A stretch of DNA of 11,479 nt from an uncultured Eubacterium sp. Lineage in GTDB: Bacteria > Bacillota > Clostridia > Lachnospirales > Lachnospiraceae. The notes beneath the pieces are model-generated. The model was not told the DNA's origin. It did no database searches and saw only the letters and a program-made list of their open reading frames with translations. This document shows positions 1 through 6,850 of this stretch, piece by piece. The translations under genes and the position numbers were made by a program. Each line of letters starts with the position of its first letter. Within the stretch, counting starts at the first letter, position 1. The DNA lies in NCBI GenBank assembly GCA_900548465.1, contig URKY01000061.1, positions 1 through 11,479 of the forward strand, read 5' to 3'.

Positions 1-228
1 CTTGTTTTTTGTTTTGACTTCCTCTAATTTGCAACAATTATGTTTATCATCTTGCTTCCAACATGGAAGTCCTGAACCTGAATATAAGTCGCAATAGTCA
101 CAACCGTCCCAATTTGGGCGTGCTCTACATACATTGATAATATTTTCCCTTTGTTTGTGAGAAAGAAAATAACTTCTTAATCTTTCCGCATTATTAACAT
201 TAGTTGCCATGTTCTCAAAATTTATCAT
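1..228 (-). CDS. Cys-rich small protein, 3' end cut by window edge
   Basis: An open frame starts at an ATG at 228-226 and runs off the left edge after 76 codons without a stop. It begins MINFENMATN. Six cysteines lie at about residues 34, 43, 46, 56, 65 and 66, including a CDYC pair and an adjacent CC pair. This suggests a metal-binding, probably zinc-binding, fold, but no family is recognised. The start lies 12 bp after the stop of the upstream methyltransferase gene, so the two are probably in one transcript. A second in-frame ATG (residue 7) is an alternative start. The even spread of charged residues and the close packing support real coding. The function is unknown and the C-terminus is not visible. 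Confidence 0.7.
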   Translation of the reverse strand, partial: MINFENMATNVNNAERLRSYFLSHKQRENIINVCRARPNWDGCDYCDLYSGSGLPCWKQDDKHNCCKLEEVKTKNK

Positions 229-240
229 TTATAGACTCTC

Positions 241-936
241 TTATCTTCTTGTCGGTGCCGGTTTAGTTTTAAACATATACAAATCTTTACCATTATTATC
301 AAGAAGATAATAATCCGGTTTTACTAATGTGATCCAGTAATCTGTAGGCAGCAAACGTTCGTCTCCAAAAGAAGGGGACGTGTATTGGCTAGTTGGAACA
401 TAATGAGCTTGAAACAAAACCTTATCATTGTTATATGTTGACATGATTCTTGTTATATCTACATCAGAAAAATGTTCCAAGACCCCATGTGTTACCACTA
501 CTGTAGATGATTCAAAAAACTTAGGTTCACAAATATTCTCTTTAACATAAAACAATGGGACTTTTCCTAAGTAATTATCCGTGGATATTGAGAGTGTGTT
601 CTTGCAACATAGCTCCAACATAGGAATATTGATGTCAGAGAAGATAACTTTTGAAATTTTCTTTGCATCAGAAGCACCTGTTAATCCAAAAGAATTAAAC
701 AACCTCTCTCCTATTTGCGAAATAGCAAGGCTTACAGTACCTATTCCACATCCTTCCTCCTTTAAGATAAGGGGTGCTTTCAGGTCGTAGGATATTTGTT
801 GTATATTGATAATTATTTCTTCTATAAACCGGTTATATTTTTTACAAAAGACATTCACATAACTGTCGTTACAGACACGACTTTGATAGAAATTATCCCA
901 TGTATTCACAGGCTCTGTAATATTATCTTTGCTCAT
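241..936 (-). CDS. Class I SAM-dependent methyltransferase, substrate unknown
   Basis: This 231-residue protein has the landmarks of a Rossmann-fold methyltransferase. Motif I is at about residues 60-66 (EEGCGIG, the SAM-binding glycine loop). An acidic residue ends strand 2 in SDIN (100-103), where the ribose hydroxyls of SAM are normally bound. A motif IV-like strand and turn, THGVLEHF, is at 149-156. The N-terminus (WDNFYQSR) resembles that of small-molecule or protein methyltransferases more than DNA methyltransferases, and no DNA N6/N4 motif such as DPPY is seen. An AAAAGGAGAT stretch abuts the ATG, with the GGAG only two bases away, which is tight for a Shine-Dalgarno site. The substrate cannot be inferred. 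Together with the cytosine methyltransferase upstream, this makes two methyltransferases in one gene block. Confidence 0.8.
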   Translation of the reverse strand: MSKDNITEPVNTWDNFYQSRVCNDSYVNVFCKKYNRFIEEIIINIQQISYDLKAPLILKEEGCGIGTVSLAISQIGERLFNSFGLTGASDAKKISKVIFSDINIPMLELCCKNTLSISTDNYLGKVPLFYVKENICEPKFFESSTVVVTHGVLEHFSDVDITRIMSTYNNDKVLFQAHYVPTSQYTSPSFGDERLLPTDYWITLVKPDYYLLDNNGKDLYMFKTKPAPTRR

Positions 937-956
937 ATCTCCTTTTGATTCTCAAA

Positions 957-1133
957 TTATTCCTCATCAACATACACCTCTTTCTTATTGTCAGGCCAAG
1001 ATTTACGAATCAGGGAAGTGATCTTCTTTCTTTGAAGTCTCTCGATAGCTTTTCTTTTGGCTTCGGCTTTATTATTAGCCGAAACCACTATTTCAAAAGC
1101 ATCCAGGTCAATCGTCACTCGGTATTTTTTCAT
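957..1133 (-). CDS. 58-residue basic protein, DpnD/PcfM-like
   Basis: A complete short frame runs from ATG at 1133-1131 to TAA at 959-957. It begins MKKYRVTIDLDAFEI and continues with an Ala/Lys/Glu-rich helix (NNKAEAKRKAIERLQ). A two-strand start followed by an amphipathic helix resembles the small DpnD/PcfM-like proteins common on mobile elements; this is a resemblance by eye only. It fits between its neighbours with 20 bp or less on the downstream side and 9 bp on the upstream side. It is therefore probably co-transcribed with the SH3/KOW-like gene before it and the methyltransferase after it. The exact role is unknown. Confidence 0.75.
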   Translation of the reverse strand: MKKYRVTIDLDAFEIVVSANNKAEAKRKAIERLQRKKITSLIRKSWPDNKKEVYVDEE

Positions 1134-1142
1134 ATCATTTTT

Positions 1143-1361
1143 CTATACTTTTTCCAGATCACTGCTTGCTGCAATTCCTTTTAAAACAGCTCCTCCAACT
1201 TCAACGCGATAAAAGTAAGAAGGCTGAATATTGTTATCTGAATCTTCAGAAAATGACGGATACACTTTCTTTACTCGACCAATTTTACCAACCATTGCCG
1301 GTTGCAAATCATTAGAGACAATTTTCACATTATCCCCAACATTAAATTTTAAATTTTCCAT
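1143..1361 (-). CDS. Small SH3/KOW-like barrel protein
   Basis: This 72-residue protein begins MENLKFNVGDNVKIVS. The pattern 'VGDNVKIV...MVGKIGRVKKVYP...YFYRVEVGG....GIAASSDLEKV' is typical of a KOW/SH3-like small beta barrel: a GD-x-V first strand, a G-x-x-G-x-V turn and a final strand ending in a short helix that reads 'SDLEKV'. Such proteins often bind nucleic acid or act as adaptors, but no specific partner can be read from the sequence. It starts 15 bp after the cytosine methyltransferase stop. The start is clear because the VGD strand must lie close to the N-terminus. Confidence 0.75.
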   Translation of the reverse strand: MENLKFNVGDNVKIVSNDLQPAMVGKIGRVKKVYPSFSEDSDNNIQPSYFYRVEVGGAVLKGIAASSDLEKV

Positions 1362-1376
1362 ATTATTGTTGTTGAA

Positions 1377-3014
1377 TTATGCAACCTTACGTTGCGTTGT
1401 TACTAATATTTTACATAATGCCTCACAAAGAACTCGTGCCATATTAACTTCTACAGCATTGCCTATATACTTTTTCTGTTCTGCTTTTGTTCCTATTAGC
1501 ATATAATCTTCCGGGAATCCCATAATACGTTTCAACTCTGGAATCGTTAGCATTCTCATTTTTATATCGGAAATTCCGTACATGGCCATGAATTCCTTTA
1601 TTTTTTTCATTACATCGGTATCTGTGTCGTATATCTCATATACCAGTCCTCCTGAAAACATCTTAATAAAGCTAGGTAGATCTCCCTCTCTAGATGCTTC
1701 AATTAAATATGGTGGCATCTTATCCATTCTAGCAATTAACGTAAAACAAGGTTTATCTACTGATCCGCCAGCAGAATTGAATTGAGGATTCATCAAGTAA
1801 TGCCATTTACGGTTTGCAGTAATTACTGGTGCCGGTTGATTTATACTTGTGCCAACATTCTTAAAATTTGTATCTAAAATCCAGGGTTTACAGCTTACAA
1901 GGCTATATTTGGGATTAACAGTAATACATCCTAGTGGTTTATCCAGCGAAGAAGGCTTACTGTTCCCGTATTGTTGGTCAATAAATACAGAAGAAATTAA
2001 TGAAAATCGGTCTTTTGTTGTTACGGTTGGTGCTGGTTCATCTACAGATTTACAAAATCCATTTCCATAATGAACAGAAATAAATGCTTTTCCGGTTAGG
2101 ATATTTAAACGATTTATGCAAGCAACCCCAAGTCGATTTTGAGTAGATATTACTGGACATGGATCATCAACTCCCGGAGCATTGTACTTTCCAGCTTTAC
2201 TCATTGAGTTATACTTAACCATGAAGGCATCTTTTCCACCTGCTACAAACTTAATAAGTCCTGCATAAATTCTTAATAAAGAAGAATCTACTAAAGGTGT
2301 TTTGCGACCAAAAATACTTTTTCCTTCATCATCAAAGTCTAACACATCTCGTACTGCCTTCCAGTTCTTTAATTTTTGGTCTGGCTTTTTAGAATGGGTT
2401 TGCTCTGGAAAAACAATAGGTAAACTCCCTTTCGCAAATATTCCGAAAAATCTCTTCCTAGAAGTGTAAGCTCCATAGTCTGCTGAATTTAATATTTTAT
2501 GCTCAAATTTGTAGCCATAAGACCTTACGTTATCCAGCCATCTCAAATAAGATTTACCTTTATCACGACTAATAGGTTTACCGTACTCATCCAAATCTCC
2601 CCATGACATAAACTCTTCTACATTCTCAATTTGAATATAGTCTGGGTTAATAGCCTCAATATACCGAAACAAGTGCTCTGCAAGTGTTCTACTATCTGCA
2701 TCTCGTGGTTGACCACCTTTAGCCTTCGAGAAGTTAGTACATTCCAACGAAGCCCATAAAACTATCAATGCTTCAGGGTATTCAGCTCTGCATTTTTGTA
2801 GATGGGAAACTAAAGGAGATAAATTTAGTGTACGAATATCTTCTGTAAAATGAAGAGCGTCCGGATGATTAGCAGCATGACTTGCAATCGCATTTTTATC
2901 ATGATTTACACATGCTATTACCTTAGCGCATTGTTCGTTCTCTAAACGGGCTTTTTCTACCCCTGTGCTGGTTCCACCGGCACCACAAAATAAATCTATA
3001 TAAAGTAATTTCAT
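1377..3014 (-). CDS. dcm: C5-cytosine DNA methyltransferase (orphan, Dcm family)
   Basis: This 545-residue enzyme transfers a methyl group from SAM to carbon 5 of cytosine in DNA. Motif I is DLFCGAGGTSTG (residues 7-18). The catalytic loop is ASLECTNFSKAKGG (88-101), with Cys92 as the probable nucleophile; the usual Pro-Pro-Cys is replaced by Leu-Glu-Cys. Motif VI is ENV (130-132), motif VIII TSRKRFF (184-190), and motifs IX-X run from LTIPELKRIMGFPEDY (489-504) to GNAVEVNMA (518-526). Between VIII and IX a long target-recognition region carries five similar copies of 'VDxPxPxITxxxRxxLV', at about residues 282, 324, 357, 391 and 419. No restriction enzyme gene is nearby, so it is probably an orphan enzyme protecting element DNA from host restriction. 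Its ATG overlaps the upstream stop (ATGA at 3014-3011), suggesting translational coupling. The gene symbol is the family name only; the target site is unknown. Confidence 0.93.
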   Translation of the reverse strand: MKLLYIDLFCGAGGTSTGVEKARLENEQCAKVIACVNHDKNAIASHAANHPDALHFTEDIRTLNLSPLVSHLQKCRAEYPEALIVLWASLECTNFSKAKGGQPRDADSRTLAEHLFRYIEAINPDYIQIENVEEFMSWGDLDEYGKPISRDKGKSYLRWLDNVRSYGYKFEHKILNSADYGAYTSRKRFFGIFAKGSLPIVFPEQTHSKKPDQKLKNWKAVRDVLDFDDEGKSIFGRKTPLVDSSLLRIYAGLIKFVAGGKDAFMVKYNSMSKAGKYNAPGVDDPCPVISTQNRLGVACINRLNILTGKAFISVHYGNGFCKSVDEPAPTVTTKDRFSLISSVFIDQQYGNSKPSSLDKPLGCITVNPKYSLVSCKPWILDTNFKNVGTSINQPAPVITANRKWHYLMNPQFNSAGGSVDKPCFTLIARMDKMPPYLIEASREGDLPSFIKMFSGGLVYEIYDTDTDVMKKIKEFMAMYGISDIKMRMLTIPELKRIMGFPEDYMLIGTKAEQKKYIGNAVEVNMARVLCEALCKILVTTQRKVA

Positions 3015-3637
3015 TGTTTTTTCAAGTATTCTACAATATCTTCATCAGGCATGTTAAAGGTCTCTTCATCCAGATAGAAATAAATCTGTTCATCTACAGA
3101 TTCTACTTCTCGTGTACTCCAATTACCCATATCATCTAATAATTGTCGCGCTAATCTCTCGACAGATACAGTCACCTTTTCTTCATCAGGAGTGTTTTCT
3201 AAGATTACTACTGTTTTTATTGGATAATCAGCACCATTCCAATCAATATAATCTGGATTTTGGCAAAACATTCCACGAATAATCGACCATATTTTTTCTG
3301 ACTGAAAATCAGAATTTTGTATATGCCAGTAACATTCCCAGTATGTAAATCCGGCACTGCGTAGCATTTCCTGAATAACCGTATCAGAGGCACCATTACT
3401 TACTGCATCTTGAAGTGCACACCAGTACCCTTGATTGAAGTCAGTCAATTTTGGAGTTAATTCGACGGCCTTTACTTTTACGTTCCCCTTTTTATCAGAA
3501 AAAATTAGAGAAACTAATGTGTCATTTTCAACCGGATGAGGAGCAGAGGTGCACACTTGCATAACTTTCTTCTCGTCACTATTTACAGGATGCCATATTA
3601 CCTCCGCACCTATATTTACAAAATAATATTTATTCAT
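3011..3637 (-). CDS. Unknown protein coupled to the cytosine methyltransferase
   Basis: A protein of about 208 residues from ATG at 3637 (MNKYYFVNIG); a TTG two codons upstream is possible but less likely. The N-terminal 55 or so residues (GAEVIWHPVNSDEKKV to VKAVELTP) alternate like a small beta barrel. The middle part contains Cys/Trp-rich helices (YWECYWHIQNSDF), and the last 60 residues are acidic. No catalytic motif is recognised. Its TGA overlaps the start codon of the cytosine methyltransferase by ATGA, so the two are probably made in fixed ratio and may work together. That is inferred from position only. Confidence 0.75.
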   Translation of the reverse strand: MNKYYFVNIGAEVIWHPVNSDEKKVMQVCTSAPHPVENDTLVSLIFSDKKGNVKVKAVELTPKLTDFNQGYWCALQDAVSNGASDTVIQEMLRSAGFTYWECYWHIQNSDFQSEKIWSIIRGMFCQNPDYIDWNGADYPIKTVVILENTPDEEKVTVSVERLARQLLDDMGNWSTREVESVDEQIYFYLDEETFNMPDEDIVEYLKKQ

Positions 3638-3648
3638 ATTCAATTATA

Positions 3649-3900
3649 TCAAGATATGCTTAGCGAATCTAACAGTTGTTTTAATGGCTGTTTGTCATCT
3701 TCATTCTTAGCTGTTAATAATTTCACTTCTCTGTCAGCTAATTGATAAAATTCATCTTTTTCAGCATAATTCATAGCTTTTATATACAATTCAAAAGCGT
3801 CTTCAATAGACATGCCATCTGCCGAAATATTAGCTAACAATTCTCCCATACACACTTCGCTTTGTGTGTATTGTTCTATAATCTTTTCAAATGTTTCCAT
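3649..3900 (-). CDS. Small acidic helical protein, unknown
   Basis: An 83-residue protein is read from ATG at 3900-3898 (METFEKIIEQYTQSE). An upstream in-frame ATG at 3927 would add nine residues, but it lies inside the stem of the inverted repeat at 3919-3948, so the inner start is preferred. The sequence is largely helical and acidic (GMSIEDAFELYIKAMNYAEKD) with no recognisable domain. It ends 11 bp before the ATG of the next gene. It may be the first gene of the transcript that includes the cytosine methyltransferase, if the hairpin upstream terminates or processes the message. Confidence 0.65.
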   Translation of the reverse strand: METFEKIIEQYTQSEVCMGELLANISADGMSIEDAFELYIKAMNYAEKDEFYQLADREVKLLTAKNEDDKQPLKQLLDSLSIS

Positions 3901-3918
3901 GCTGTTAAAGAATATTTT

Positions 3919-3948
3919 GCCACCCATACCATATCAAATATGGGTGGC
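3919..3948 (-). terminator. Perfect 10-bp hairpin after the lectin-like gene
   Basis: GCCACCCATA (3919-3928) is exactly complementary to TATGGGTGGC (3939-3948), with a 10-base loop. The hairpin starts 8 bp past the stop codon of the lectin-like gene. On the minus strand the stem is followed by AAAATATTCTTT, not a clean U run, so intrinsic termination is plausible but not textbook. DGR target genes often carry an inverted repeat just downstream of the variable region, so a role as a retrohoming cruciform is an alternative. It could also be an mRNA processing or stabilising stem. Confidence 0.6.
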
Positions 3949-3955
3949 GATAATA

Positions 3956-4654
3956 TTAAATAGTCAAGGTCTTAGTCAATTCGCCTTTATAACCACGTTC
4001 ACGTAACATGTTTATAAGAGCTTCGTCACTATGCAGACAATCGTTACTTTTTGCCTCGCCTGTCAACAGGCTCGGCGAAGGCTGAAATGCTGCAACCGCC
4101 CTCACCATGAGACTGTAGCACTTGTAGTAGCTGCCGAAGTAGCCATCACTAAAGCCCACGACCCAGCTGTTGTACTGACTGCCCTCACTGCTACTCCAAA
4201 CCCAAGTTTCATCAGAATCTTCTGTAGGAAGTAAACATTCATCGGGACATCCAATTTCTTTCATTGCTTTGTTTATCTCATCACGATATGCGCAAAGAAC
4301 TCCTAGCTCCATCAAACAAGGCAAATACCACTGGAAGCCACCTTTTTGATAGTTCCAACAACGTTTGGCAGCAGTCATTCCGTCAATACCAGCCTGTCCT
4401 TCTACAATACGTTTGGTTAGGTCCAAACCGGAGAAAGTTTGCATGGCAACGGATTCATTCTGTTCTTCAGTCAAGACCCTATCGGTGTTTCCCCATCGTT
4501 CTTGCCAGGTGTCAAACGCCAAAATACGGCTCATAAATTCTGTTGTTACGATAATGCCAATAGCATTAGTATAATTCATACCTCTTGCTCTGAAATCTGC
4601 GATTTCATACTGTTTCTTGTCGGCTCCTAAAACCGAAATAGAATGCTTTTCCAT
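3956..4654 (-). CDS. C-type-lectin-fold-like protein, candidate DGR target
   Basis: This 232-residue protein has the signature of DUF1566/formylglycine-generating-enzyme-like C-type lectin domains. It contains 'GGFQWYLPCLMELGVL' (105-120), 'WVWSSSEGSQYNSW' (151-164), 'FSDGYFGSYYKCY' (168-180) and the closing 'VRAVAAF' (184-190). In DGR systems this segment displays variable surface residues that bind ligands. Here the codons for residues 158-182 are rich in NNC (TAC, AAC, AGC, GTC, GGC, TTC, TGC), as expected if a template with AAC codons had been adenine-mutagenised. The stretch is also clearly more GC-rich than its surroundings. A charged C-terminal tail (about 200-232) follows. No template repeat is visible in the window. 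It may be a binding or receptor-recognition protein, or a fixed relative of a DGR target. An A-rich leader precedes the ATG. Confidence 0.8.
   Translation of the reverse strand: MEKHSISVLGADKKQYEIADFRARGMNYTNAIGIIVTTEFMSRILAFDTWQERWGNTDRVLTEEQNESVAMQTFSGLDLTKRIVEGQAGIDGMTAAKRCWNYQKGGFQWYLPCLMELGVLCAYRDEINKAMKEIGCPDECLLPTEDSDETWVWSSSEGSQYNSWVVGFSDGYFGSYYKCYSLMVRAVAAFQPSPSLLTGEAKSNDCLHSDEALINMLRERGYKGELTKTLTI
4079..4204 (-). other. Putative DGR variable region (VR)
   Basis: This segment encodes residues 151-192 of the lectin-like protein. It combines raised GC content, a dense run of NNC codons at predicted surface-loop positions, and a conserved 3' end (GTGAGGGCGGTTGCAGCATT) that could hold the initiation-of-mutagenic-homing sequence. 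These are visible properties; that it is a DGR variable repeat is inferred. Support would need a near-identical template copy, differing mainly at adenines, elsewhere in the genome. Confidence 0.5.
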
Positions 4655-4681
4655 ACTTGTAAATTATTATTAATATTGATT

Positions 4682-4948
4682 CTAGAACCACACCAATAGT
4701 CTTGGAGTCTTCCAATAAAAATTGAATACTGGGAATATCTCTTTAAGTGTGGTGGTTATTTTTCCTGTAATATTTTTCACATGTCTAATTCGCAAATGAT
4801 TAGCTGTTACGATATAGTCTATTCCTAGTTGTAACCCTATTTGCGAAAGAAGCGATTTCAAGAATATTTTTATATATTGCTTTGCATCAGTAATTGAACG
4901 ATAGCCAAAATCAATGTTAGCTACATACTTGATACGCTTGCGTTTCAT
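4682..4948 (-). CDS. 88-residue basic protein coupled to HTH gene, unknown
   Basis: The protein begins MKRKRIKYVANIDFGYRS and is strongly basic at the N-terminus. It has a helical middle (DAKQYIKIFLKSLLSQIG) and beta-like segments (IDYIVTANHLRIRHV). The ATG overlaps the TGA of the upstream HTH gene (ATGA at 4948-4945), so it is probably translated by re-initiation. A second HTH paralogue is linked to the RT in exactly the same way. No family is recognised; basic character and HTH coupling suggest nucleic acid binding, but this is inference. It ends 27 bp before the lectin-like gene. Confidence 0.7.
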   Translation of the reverse strand: MKRKRIKYVANIDFGYRSITDAKQYIKIFLKSLLSQIGLQLGIDYIVTANHLRIRHVKNITGKITTTLKEIFPVFNFYWKTPRLLVWF

Positions 4949-5253
4949 TTATTTTTCAGCTTGTTATTAAACTTGATCTTTCCATTTTTATATAAATCAA
5001 TTTTCTTTTTTCGATACTTCCGTTTTAACTCTGTCCAATATTCTGTTGGATATTGTTTAGAGTACTTGCGAACAGGAGGAGATAGTATAGATTGTATAAG
5101 CCGCTTACTAACATTGAACATAGCGGCCAGTCTTCTTTGGCTATATCCTTCACGGGCCAAAATCTGAATAGCCTGGCGTTGTTCTAGGGACAACTTAGCG
5201 CGACCATCAAATTTGGTTCCTGCCAACTTGATATTCTCAATTTTCAATGGCAT
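4945..5253 (-). CDS. Small helix-turn-helix protein (copy 1)
   Basis: A 102-residue basic protein with a helix-turn-helix at about residues 37-57 (YSQRRLAAMFNVSKRLIQSI), of the homeodomain-like/resolvase-tail type. The N-terminus (IKLAGTKFDGRAKLS) and the 'VSKRLIQ' recognition helix match the other HTH protein at 10622-10945, so the two are paralogues. The tail is very rich in Lys, Arg and Tyr. Such proteins resemble the N-terminal HTH of transposases and small phage regulators; with no catalytic domain, a DNA- or RNA-binding role is likely. It follows a terminator-like hairpin, so it probably begins a new transcription unit: HTH, 88-residue protein, lectin-like protein. Confidence 0.82.
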   Translation of the reverse strand: MPLKIENIKLAGTKFDGRAKLSLEQRQAIQILAREGYSQRRLAAMFNVSKRLIQSILSPPVRKYSKQYPTEYWTELKRKYRKKKIDLYKNGKIKFNNKLKNK

Positions 5254-5335
5254 ATTTATTACTGTTTTAATGTGAATAGATTTTATAGTTTTATATGGTG
5301 TGAATAGTTGTCCACTTTAACCATTGTTTAACACA
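5254..5335 (-). promoter_or_regulatory. Probable promoter-bearing leader before HTH copy 1
   Basis: This 82-bp AT-rich gap separates a terminator-like hairpin from the HTH gene and is the natural place for a promoter. I cannot pick out a convincing Bacteroidota -33 TTTG / -7 TAnnTTTG pair, so the assignment rests on position only. Confidence 0.35.
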
Positions 5336-5367
5336 AAAGGCTGCTCTATTTTGTTAGAACAGCCTTT
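5336..5367 (-). terminator. Intrinsic-terminator-like hairpin
   Basis: AAAGGCTGCTCTA (5336-5348) pairs with TAGAACAGCCTTT (5355-5367) over 13 positions with a 6-base loop. The one mismatch (C44·A59 on the plus strand) becomes a G·U pair in minus-strand RNA, pointing to a minus-strand transcript. On that strand the stem is followed by a U-rich tail (TGTGTTAAAC after the final CCTTT). It lies about 20 bp after the stop of the 60-residue gene and is the best terminator candidate in the window. Confidence 0.72.
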
Positions 5368-5388
5368 GCTTTACAGACATCACTTTAA

Positions 5389-5571
5389 CTATGGTCGATT
5401 GTACCTTAGTCCGTCTGTATGAATAAACCATTTCTTCAAACTTCCGTCTGGCTTCTGAACTTTTTCAATATCCACTGTTAACCAATGAATAGCTCCCTCA
5501 CCGAACTTGATTTCCCTTTTGGTTGGGTGTCTCCAATAATCAATCGTCTTTTTATGTCCCATATTAATCAT
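5389..5571 (-). CDS. 60-residue protein, unknown
   Basis: A short basic protein, MINMGHKKTIDYWRHPTKRE, that continues with 'FGEGAIHWLTVDIEKVQKPDGSLKKWFIHTDGLRYNRP'-type beta-hairpin sequence. A start at residue 4 (MGHKK, 5562) is equally possible. It lies 55 bp after the upstream gene and directly before a terminator-like hairpin, so it is probably the last gene of its unit. Tryptophans and alternating strands suggest a small folded beta protein, with no family recognised. Confidence 0.6.
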   Translation of the reverse strand: MINMGHKKTIDYWRHPTKREIKFGEGAIHWLTVDIEKVQKPDGSLKKWFIHTDGLRYNRP

Positions 5572-5626
5572 CGTTTATTGCCACTGATTTCACCTTGTCC
5601 GTAACAAGCATGTATTCCATGACAAT

Positions 5627-6772
5627 TTATGACCTACAAACACAAATATATTCCTCAGCAATCTTATATTCTTCATACCGTCCATCCCAAGAATTAAGTA
5701 CCGAGCACCAACCATCCTCACTTATGATTGAATCCAACCAATCACTCAACGAATCAGTAGTTCTTTGAGCCGCCACAGATTCACGCCAAAAACACGCGTA
5801 TTCATCATCATTATGTACTCTATCACTAGCTATATTGGTCAGTTCATCTTCTGTGCCAATATAATAATCAATACCATTTGCACAGTATAGTTGTTCACCA
5901 TAGGAACATTCTTCAAATGTATCATTCAAATCACCGAATGTACATCCTAAATGTACTCCCAAAGCTACGAAGCGTTTTGCTTCATCTTCGTCACATTCAC
6001 GTAAATCCATTACTTGCTGGATAATTTCTTCTGTGGCAACAAACCCTTTTTCACCCATGTCAAAAACTGCTTCCAGTTCTTCTGTTAACGCAGTCTCTTC
6101 TTCTTCAACAAGATCACAAATATTATTTATAATCTCTTCAATATTATCTGGAAGCGGACTGGATAACCAGCCATTACCATATTTATATCCATTATCTACA
6201 TATAAGCCTTTTATAGCAAGAAAGAAACATTTTACGTTGTAATCTGAAGATGTATGGAAGTATTTGTTTGACAATCCAAGGATATATTGAATGGGATTAT
6301 TCCTCATTTTCTCATAAAGCACATTTCTCACCTGTATTATAGCCGCGTCACTAATATTAAAATTCTTAACAATAATCTGAAAAGAAATATCATCAAACTG
6401 TTCACGGTAATGCTCATTATATGTTTTAAACAACTCCACAAAGTAATTGTAGTCGTTAACATATTGCTCGCCGTTTAAATATTCATCTTGACGAATCGTA
6501 CCGCCAGACATACCACCTAGATGATATTTGTTCCAAAATTCCAGAAGTTTCTTTTGTCCTTCTGTACGAGGAATTATATGATCGTAGCATTGCCCGGCAC
6601 CCATACCTCCAGCTCCACATACCGAAACACTGAAACTTTGTTTAAATTTTTGCAATGTTTCACGGTTTATACGAGTAGATTCTTCCTTATAAACCTCAAA
6701 ATCTACAGTCCAACTGTTTTTATTTTCGTCCCGAAATTGGACGGAACGTTTGAATATTATATCGTTTCTCAT
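5627..6772 (-). CDS. Acidic protein of unknown function
   Basis: A protein of about 381 residues from ATG at 6772-6770 (MRNDIIFKRSVQFRDEN). A longer frame opens at a GTG at 6817, but that codon lies in the loop of the inverted repeat at 6793-6836, and an A/G-rich stretch sits just before the 6772 ATG, so the inner start is chosen. There is a Gly-rich segment (CGAGGMGAGQCYDHI) about 50 residues in, a helical middle, and a strongly acidic C-terminal half (VEEEETALTEELEAV). The C-terminal region (WRESVAAQRTTDSLSDWLDS) is Trp-rich. No domain is recognised. It probably shares a transcript with the following 60-residue gene. Confidence 0.72.
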   Translation of the reverse strand: MRNDIIFKRSVQFRDENKNSWTVDFEVYKEESTRINRETLQKFKQSFSVSVCGAGGMGAGQCYDHIIPRTEGQKKLLEFWNKYHLGGMSGGTIRQDEYLNGEQYVNDYNYFVELFKTYNEHYREQFDDISFQIIVKNFNISDAAIIQVRNVLYEKMRNNPIQYILGLSNKYFHTSSDYNVKCFFLAIKGLYVDNGYKYGNGWLSSPLPDNIEEIINNICDLVEEEETALTEELEAVFDMGEKGFVATEEIIQQVMDLRECDEDEAKRFVALGVHLGCTFGDLNDTFEECSYGEQLYCANGIDYYIGTEDELTNIASDRVHNDDEYACFWRESVAAQRTTDSLSDWLDSIISEDGWCSVLNSWDGRYEEYKIAEEYICVCRS

Positions 6773-6792
6773 AATCAATCTTTCTAATTTTA

Positions 6793-6836
6793 TTTTCATA
6801 AACCAGAGGCAATGCACCTAAACTGGTTTATGAAAA
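6793..6836. repeat. 14-bp perfect inverted repeat in an intergenic gap
   Basis: TTTTCATAAACCAG (6793-6806) is exactly complementary to CTGGTTTATGAAAA (6823-6836), with a 16-base loop. It sits between the stop of the 329-residue gene (6851) and the preferred start of the next gene (6772). It has no U run of the usual kind, although the arms themselves end in A/T tracts. It may be a bidirectional terminator, an mRNA processing stem, or an operator for a dimeric DNA-binding protein. Confidence 0.75.
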
Positions 6837-6850
6837 CTGCCTTGATTAAG

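Noticed and set aside
3901..3927. Upstream ATG of the small helical protein at 3927
   Set aside because: It lies within the stem of the inverted repeat at 3919-3948, and the ATG at 3900 gives an ordinary N-terminus.
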